From Streptomyces sp. NRRL S-1022 (lineage in GTDB: Bacteria; Actinomycetota; Actinomycetes; Streptomycetales; Streptomycetaceae), in contig NZ_JOIU01000001.1 of assembly GCF_000720135.1 (NCBI RefSeq), positions 248,001 through 312,000 of the forward strand: a stretch of DNA of 64,000 bases. Reading direction: 5' to 3'. The notes under the pieces were generated by a model. That model saw only the letters and a program-made list of their open reading frames with translations, ran no database searches and was not told the DNA's origin. Within the stretch, counting starts at the first letter, position 1; each line of letters starts with the position of its first letter. This document shows positions 60,161 through 64,000 of this stretch, piece after piece. The position numbers were made by a program, and so were the translations under genes.

Positions 60161-62344
60161 GTGGCCGTCGGGCACGCCGATCAGGTTTCGTACTATGGCA
60201 ATGCCCGTCCTCCCGCGTCGTGGCCGCTTCTCGTGGGAGTCGTTCCCGCTGCAGCGCGCTGCTTTCAGCCGCGCCGAGATCTCGACGAGGGAACGGGGTC
60301 CAAGGGGCCGGCGGACGCCGTGCGCTGCACCGTGCTCGTTGGCACCGCGGGTGTCGGCAAGACACAGCAGGCCGCCCGGATCGCGCGAGCGGCCTGGCGG
60401 GATGAGCAGCTCGACCTGCTCGTGTGGGTTACAGCCACCGACCGCAACGCAGTCGTCGCCGGGTATGCCCGCGCCATGGCCGAGATCACCGGGGCAGACG
60501 CGGCCACCGGCTCGGGCACCGCCGAAGCCGAACATGCGGCGCAGGCGTTCCTCGCCTGGCTGCGGCCCGACGCCAAGGGTGCGCAGCGCCGCTGGCTGAT
60601 CGTCCTTGACCATGTGGCCGACCCCGATGATCTGCAGGGTTTGTGGCCGCCCGATCACCCGGACGGCCGGCTCCTGGTCACCACACGGCGCCAAGACGTC
60701 GGCCAGCCAGGACTGAACCGCCTGGTGGTCCCCGTGGCGGACTTCAGGCCCCACGAGGCCACGGCCTATCTCTCGGAGGTGCTGGCCGAGTACGGGCATC
60801 CGGGCGCTGCAGCCGATGGGCTCGCCGCCCTCGCAAGGACCCTGGGGTATCTGCCGCTGGCCCTGTCGCAGGCGGCTGCGCAGCTGGCCGGCGCGAGGCT
60901 GGGCCTGACGGCGTATGTCCGCCTCCTGGAGGAGCACGATCTGCTCGGTGGGCCCGACGAGTGGGGCGAGGTCCGACCGCGCCGTGGGAGGCCGCTCGCC
61001 GAACTCGTGCCCATACACGGCGCGTTGCCCGACGGCCAGAACGCAGCCGTGCCCGAAGCTTGGCGGTCATCGCTGGACCAGGCCGACCGGATGCCCTCAG
61101 GCGACCTGGCCCGTCCCCTGCTGGAGCTGGCTTCCCTGCTGCCTGCCGAGGGAATACCCGAATCCGCCTTCACCAACTCCGCTGCCGCGGAGTACTTCCA
61201 AGAGCACCGCACCACTGCGGCGTCCGGCCCGACGCTTCGGGCGGACGAGGTGCCCAGTGCGCTCCGCCTGATGGACCGACTGGGGATCATCGACTACACA
61301 CCAAGCGACCCGTACCGCGCGGTGCGTGTCCACCCAGTACTTCAGCGCGTGACGCGCGAGGCGCTGTCCGCCGGCCGGATACGCAACCTCACCTGGAAGG
61401 TCGCGTCGGCACTGGTGAAGGCAGCCGACGCTCAGAAAGAAGTCCCCGGATTCACCCCGGTACTCGTCGACGCCGTCGAGGTGCTGCGCGGGCATGCCGA
61501 CTCGGCCCTCTGGTCGGGTATGCCCTACTCCAGACCCGAGGAGTTTTCCGGCCTTTCGGGCAACGGCCCGAGCCCGACCGACCACGAGGTGCTCTACCGT
61601 GTCGGTGAGCTGCTGGGAACGACCGGCCAGACGCAGGCAGCCGTCGCCTATTTCGAGCGGCTGGCCGGCGCGGCACTTCATCACCAAGGCCCCTACTCTC
61701 CGGGCCTCGAGTATGCCCGCCTCCGTCAAGCCCACTGGCAGGGCGAGTCCGGCGACGCAGCCGGGGCTGTGGCGGGATACGAAGCAATCCTCGACCAGCA
61801 GAGCCGCTTCTTCGGTCCTCACCACAAGCGCACACTCGACACCCGGGCCGCTCTGGGCCGCTGGCGCGGCGCCGCGGGTGACGCGGCCGGTGCGGTAGCC
61901 GCATACACCGAGCTCCTGTCCTTGCTGCAGCAGCGCTCGTTCCCGGACTCCACCGCTGTCCTCGACACCCGAGCGGAACTCGCGCGCTGGCAGGGTGAGT
62001 CGGGAGACTCTTACGGAGCAGCGATGGCGTACGAAGCACTCCTGGCCGATCTCATTCGCGTACTGGGGCAGCACGGCGGGCTCCGGCATCCGAAGGAGAC
62101 ACGTACGGGGCCCTACGCGAGCGGCCTGGAAGACCTGACCGCGCTCTCCAACTGGTGCAAAGTGTTTGACGCCCACTACAGCCACGCTCACTGGCGTGGC
62201 CGGGCCGGAGACGCCGCCGGGGCCGCGACCTCCCTCACGTATTTGCTGAACCAGCAGGTACAGATACTCGGCCCAGACCATCCACGAATCCTGGCCACAC
62301 GTGAAGAGCTGGCCTACTGGGAGAAGCGCGCGCGGATCCGGTGA
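60161..62344 (+). CDS. NB-ARC ATPase with C-terminal TPR repeats
   Basis: About 727 residues from GTG 60161; the frame is open further upstream without an obvious ribosome site, so the true start may lie between 60072 and 60161. N-terminal strand-rich segment GVAVGHADQVSYYGNARPPASWPLLVGVVP. Walker A is VGTAGVGKTQ (residues 61-68), Walker B is WLIVLDHVAD, then RLLVTTRRQDV, LGYLPLALSQAAA (GxPLAL), a winged helix ending YRAVRVHPVLQRV, and from residue about 480 TPR hairpins (LYRVGELLGTTGQTQAAVAYFERL, HWQGESGDAAGAVAGYEAIL, RWRGAAGDAAGAVAAYTELL). STAND proteins act as signal-triggered switches, some in anti-phage defence. Confidence 0.85.
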   Translation: MAVGHADQVSYYGNARPPASWPLLVGVVPAAARCFQPRRDLDEGTGSKGPADAVRCTVLVGTAGVGKTQQAARIARAAWRDEQLDLLVWVTATDRNAVVAGYARAMAEITGADAATGSGTAEAEHAAQAFLAWLRPDAKGAQRRWLIVLDHVADPDDLQGLWPPDHPDGRLLVTTRRQDVGQPGLNRLVVPVADFRPHEATAYLSEVLAEYGHPGAAADGLAALARTLGYLPLALSQAAAQLAGARLGLTAYVRLLEEHDLLGGPDEWGEVRPRRGRPLAELVPIHGALPDGQNAAVPEAWRSSLDQADRMPSGDLARPLLELASLLPAEGIPESAFTNSAAAEYFQEHRTTAASGPTLRADEVPSALRLMDRLGIIDYTPSDPYRAVRVHPVLQRVTREALSAGRIRNLTWKVASALVKAADAQKEVPGFTPVLVDAVEVLRGHADSALWSGMPYSRPEEFSGLSGNGPSPTDHEVLYRVGELLGTTGQTQAAVAYFERLAGAALHHQGPYSPGLEYARLRQAHWQGESGDAAGAVAGYEAILDQQSRFFGPHHKRTLDTRAALGRWRGAAGDAAGAVAAYTELLSLLQQRSFPDSTAVLDTRAELARWQGESGDSYGAAMAYEALLADLIRVLGQHGGLRHPKETRTGPYASGLEDLTALSNWCKVFDAHYSHAHWRGRAGDAAGAATSLTYLLNQQVQILGPDHPRILATREELAYWEKRARIR

Positions 62345-62432
62345 GCCTGCCGTCAACGGCCTCCAGCAGAGCGCGCGCCGGGGGCTGGCGACAGGGCCCT
62401 GAACACCTTCGCATGGACCCGTTCGTTGCAGG

Positions 62433-62905
62433 TCAGAGGCTCAGTGGACGGGCATAGAAGGCGACCCCGCGGCCCGTCAGGGTGCGTTCGCGGGCTTGGT
62501 CGTCGGCGGTGACGAACTGGATCAGGCCCTCCTTGCGGCCGAGGTAGATGCACTGCTGGTGGTAACGGATCGAAATGCGGGGAATTTTGGCGCCGGTGAG
62601 ACGGGTGGCGACGGCGTCGGCGGCTTGCCAGGCCATGGGGACGCCGGAGGCGCAGGACATCCGCAGCTCCTTGCCGCCCGGGCCGATCGCCATCGCTGCG
62701 TCGCCCGCGGCGTACACGTCCTCGTGGGAGACCGAGTGCATGATGGTGTCGTCCAGGATCTGGCCGCGGTCGGTGAGTTCAAGCGTGGTGGCTTGGGCGA
62801 TGGGGTGGACGGCGAAGCCGGTGGCCCAGACCGTGATCTCGGCGGGGACGGTCCGGCCGTCGGCTGTCGTCACGGCGTCTAGCCGCACGACGGTGCGCTG
62901 TGCGT
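62433..62905 (-). pseudogene. NAD(P)/FAD-dependent oxidoreductase, N-terminus missing
   Basis: From about 62905 downward: TVVRLDAVTTADGRTVPAEITVWATGFAVHPIAQATTLEL, HSVSHEDVYAAGDAAMAIGPGG (second FAD motif GD), SCASGVPMAWQAADAV and RISIRYHQQCIYLGRKEGLIQFV. This is the C-terminal half of a type-II NADH dehydrogenase-like flavoprotein. The first 200 or so residues, including the GxGxxG site, are absent, and the end is abrupt (ARPLSL). It is probably dead. Confidence 0.75.
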
Positions 62906-62999
62906 GTTGCCACGCAGTTAGACACTCACTCGAGCCGCCCACAGCTCAGCAACCTCAGGTCGTTCAAAACCGTGACCCGGGCCAGGCGGCCGACGATCG

Positions 63000-63287
63000 T
63001 CACCACCTCGGCGTAGCGGGCCCGCTGGAGCCCGTGGGCGTGCGCCGTTGTTGATGCCAGTTGTGGATGTCAGGAGGCACGATGCTCACCGCGCGAAAGT
63101 TGTACCCGTCCTGCTTGAAGCCAGGGGCTTCCCACGTGAGGTCGACCTGCTGTCCGGGCGACAAAGCGCGGAAGCCGTTTGCTTGGATGTGAGAGTAATG
63201 ACCGAAGTAGCCGCCGGGGGTCTCGGGGGAGTCGAGAACCCCCCACCCTCCCTCGTCGTCCCACTCGCGGACGATCGCAGTCACCAT
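63000..63287 (-). CDS. Cold-shock-domain-like small protein
   Basis: 95 residues from ATG 63287. VTAIVREWDDEGGWGVLDSPETPGGYFGHYSHIQANGFRALSPGQQVDLTWEA follows the strand order of a cold-shock (OB) fold, with GWGVLDSPET in the place of the RNP1-like GFGFI and FGHYSHI for RNP2-like FVHFS. Several aromatic RNA-contacting positions are kept. Nucleic-acid binding is likely but reduced compared with CspA. The last 25 residues (IHNWHQQRRTPTG) are basic. Such variants are common as small single genes in Streptomyces. Confidence 0.75.
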   Translation of the reverse strand: MVTAIVREWDDEGGWGVLDSPETPGGYFGHYSHIQANGFRALSPGQQVDLTWEAPGFKQDGYNFRAVSIVPPDIHNWHQQRRTPTGSSGPATPRW

Positions 63288-63575
63288 GGACGGAATCTTA
63301 GGGGTTGCTCTGCGCCGACGCGGCTTCGTACCTCAGCTTGAAAAGTTTGGGTCTTGTGGCGGCGGTTGTTGCGCTGACCTGCGGTGGAGTGGCGTCAGAG
63401 CATAGCTCGCACCGTGGCCGGTCCCCGCTGTTACCCGCCCGATCTGGCACTGGCCCTTTCACCTCGAATGTCCCTGACAGCGACGGCCGACAGGGATTCG
63501 TGGTGCTGCTTAACCGGTGGATCAGGGAGTAGCGGTCCGGGTCCGCCACGGATGCCGGTATGCAGGGTGAGCAGG
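63288..63575. other. No supported gene
   Basis: Short intergenic stretch; frames show no motifs. Confidence 0.4.
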
Positions 63576-64000
63576 TCAACGGGGAGTCAGGAGGCCAGCC
63601 ACCAGAGCTCGGAGACCGTCCAGGTAAGTGTCCTCGGCGGTCAGCGGTGCCCAGCGGTCCGCGACCTGTGCCAAGCGGGGCAGTTCGTCCGGGTCGAGAT
63701 TGCCGAAGACTTGCTCTCGGTAGGTGGCACGGTCATCGTCTGCGCGCCGTCGGGACGCTGTCGTCCGGACCACGATCTCTCCGGCGGTGTAGTACCAGAT
63801 CGCCCGGTATCCGTACACGGCCTGCTCTAGGGACAGGCCGCATCCGACAAGGCCGTCGACGATCTGCTCGACGAACCACAGGGCGGATGTGGACATCAGG
63901 TCGTCGGCGGTCAGCACCTCCACGATCCAGGGGCAGGCGGCGAGCGCCTCGTGGATCGCTGCTGCGGCGACGACGACCCGCTCGCGGGGGTGGGCGGGCA
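63576..64000 (-). CDS. TetR-family regulator, C-terminal part (start beyond window)
   Basis: The frame is open from the right edge to a stop at 63576, about 141 residues. It begins PAHPRERVVVAAAAIHEALAACPWIVEVLTADDLMST, then LWFVEQIVDGLVGCGLSLEQAVYGYRAIWYYTAGEIVVR and LRALVAGLLTPR. This is the ligand-binding domain of a TetR repressor of the TetR_C group (helix 8 GLSLEQAVYGYRAIWYYTAG). The HTH lies outside the window. Its target is probably a gene further right. Confidence 0.75.
   Translation of the reverse strand, partial: PAHPRERVVVAAAAIHEALAACPWIVEVLTADDLMSTSALWFVEQIVDGLVGCGLSLEQAVYGYRAIWYYTAGEIVVRTTASRRRADDDRATYREQVFGNLDPDELPRLAQVADRWAPLTAEDTYLDGLRALVAGLLTPR

Overview
The window looks like an accessory, transposon-scarred part of a Streptomyces (or very close actinobacterial) chromosome. 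The evidence is very high GC with strong third-position GC bias, many GTG/TTG starts and ATGA overlaps, and typical families: TetR, MarR and MocR regulators, NB-ARC/TPR ATPases, XRE-TPR regulators, a MmpS-like lipoprotein and an LAXTG surface anchor. No tRNA, rRNA, CRISPR array or riboswitch was recognised. Chromosome-arm location is inference.

Layout. 0-10.3 kb: an S9 peptidase running off the left edge, an MFS exporter, a broken IS481 element, a divergent alpha/beta-hydrolase/TetR pair sharing a perfect palindrome, and a TetR-linked redox/export block (old yellow enzyme, DHA2 exporter, frameshifted FMN reductase). 10.4-15.7 kb: a small ORF, an IS5-family insertion with target duplication inside an NB-ARC gene, and small secreted or hypothetical proteins. 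15.8-20.6 kb: resolvase, Tn3, tyrosine-recombinase and IS5 debris, with an intact membrane protein/regulator pair and a Tat-exported lipase-like protein between. 20.8-27 kb: a hypothetical protein, a MarR/FAD-monooxygenase pair with two operators, a haloacid dehalogenase and an HTH-NB-ARC ATPase. 27.2-34.6 kb: a tightly packed five-gene operon (OsmC; FAD/NAD(P)-binding protein with a frameshift; histidine phosphatase fused to a polytopic membrane domain; MFS with an extra N-terminal membrane segment; sodium:solute symporter). This is the best candidate here for an undescribed system. 34.6-36.3 kb: TetR and a peroxiredoxin-like protein sharing an operator sequence.

36.3-38.2 kb: remnants (Pycsar-effector-like membrane domain, hydrolase tail, degenerate GGDEF protein). 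38.2-41.7 kb: a NarL-type two-component system and an Lnt-like protein lacking its catalytic Lys/Cys segment. 41.8-44.4 kb: a decayed tyrosine-recombinase module with a TnpC-like partner. 44.4-50.8 kb: a SLOG protein with a split XRE/TPR regulator, a decayed TniQ, an orphan SMI1/KNR4 protein, a DUF3592 protein and a MmpS-like lipoprotein. 50.9-53 kb: a decayed TniA/TniB pair next to a fragment with a HEPN-like RNxxxHG motif. 54-64 kb: a predicted sortase-anchored alpha/beta hydrolase, a chloroperoxidase-like hydrolase, a divergent DJ-1/MocR pair, a small protein plus NB-ARC-TPR pair, an oxidoreductase remnant, a cold-shock-like protein and a TetR gene cut by the right edge.

Functionally the intact genes fall into regulator-target pairs for redox or xenobiotic handling (divergent TetR/MarR/MocR with hydrolases, oxygenases, peroxiredoxin and exporters), STAND-type ATPases, and one envelope/transport operon. 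Several genes carry single-base frameshifts, which may be genuine decay or assembly error; raw reads would decide.
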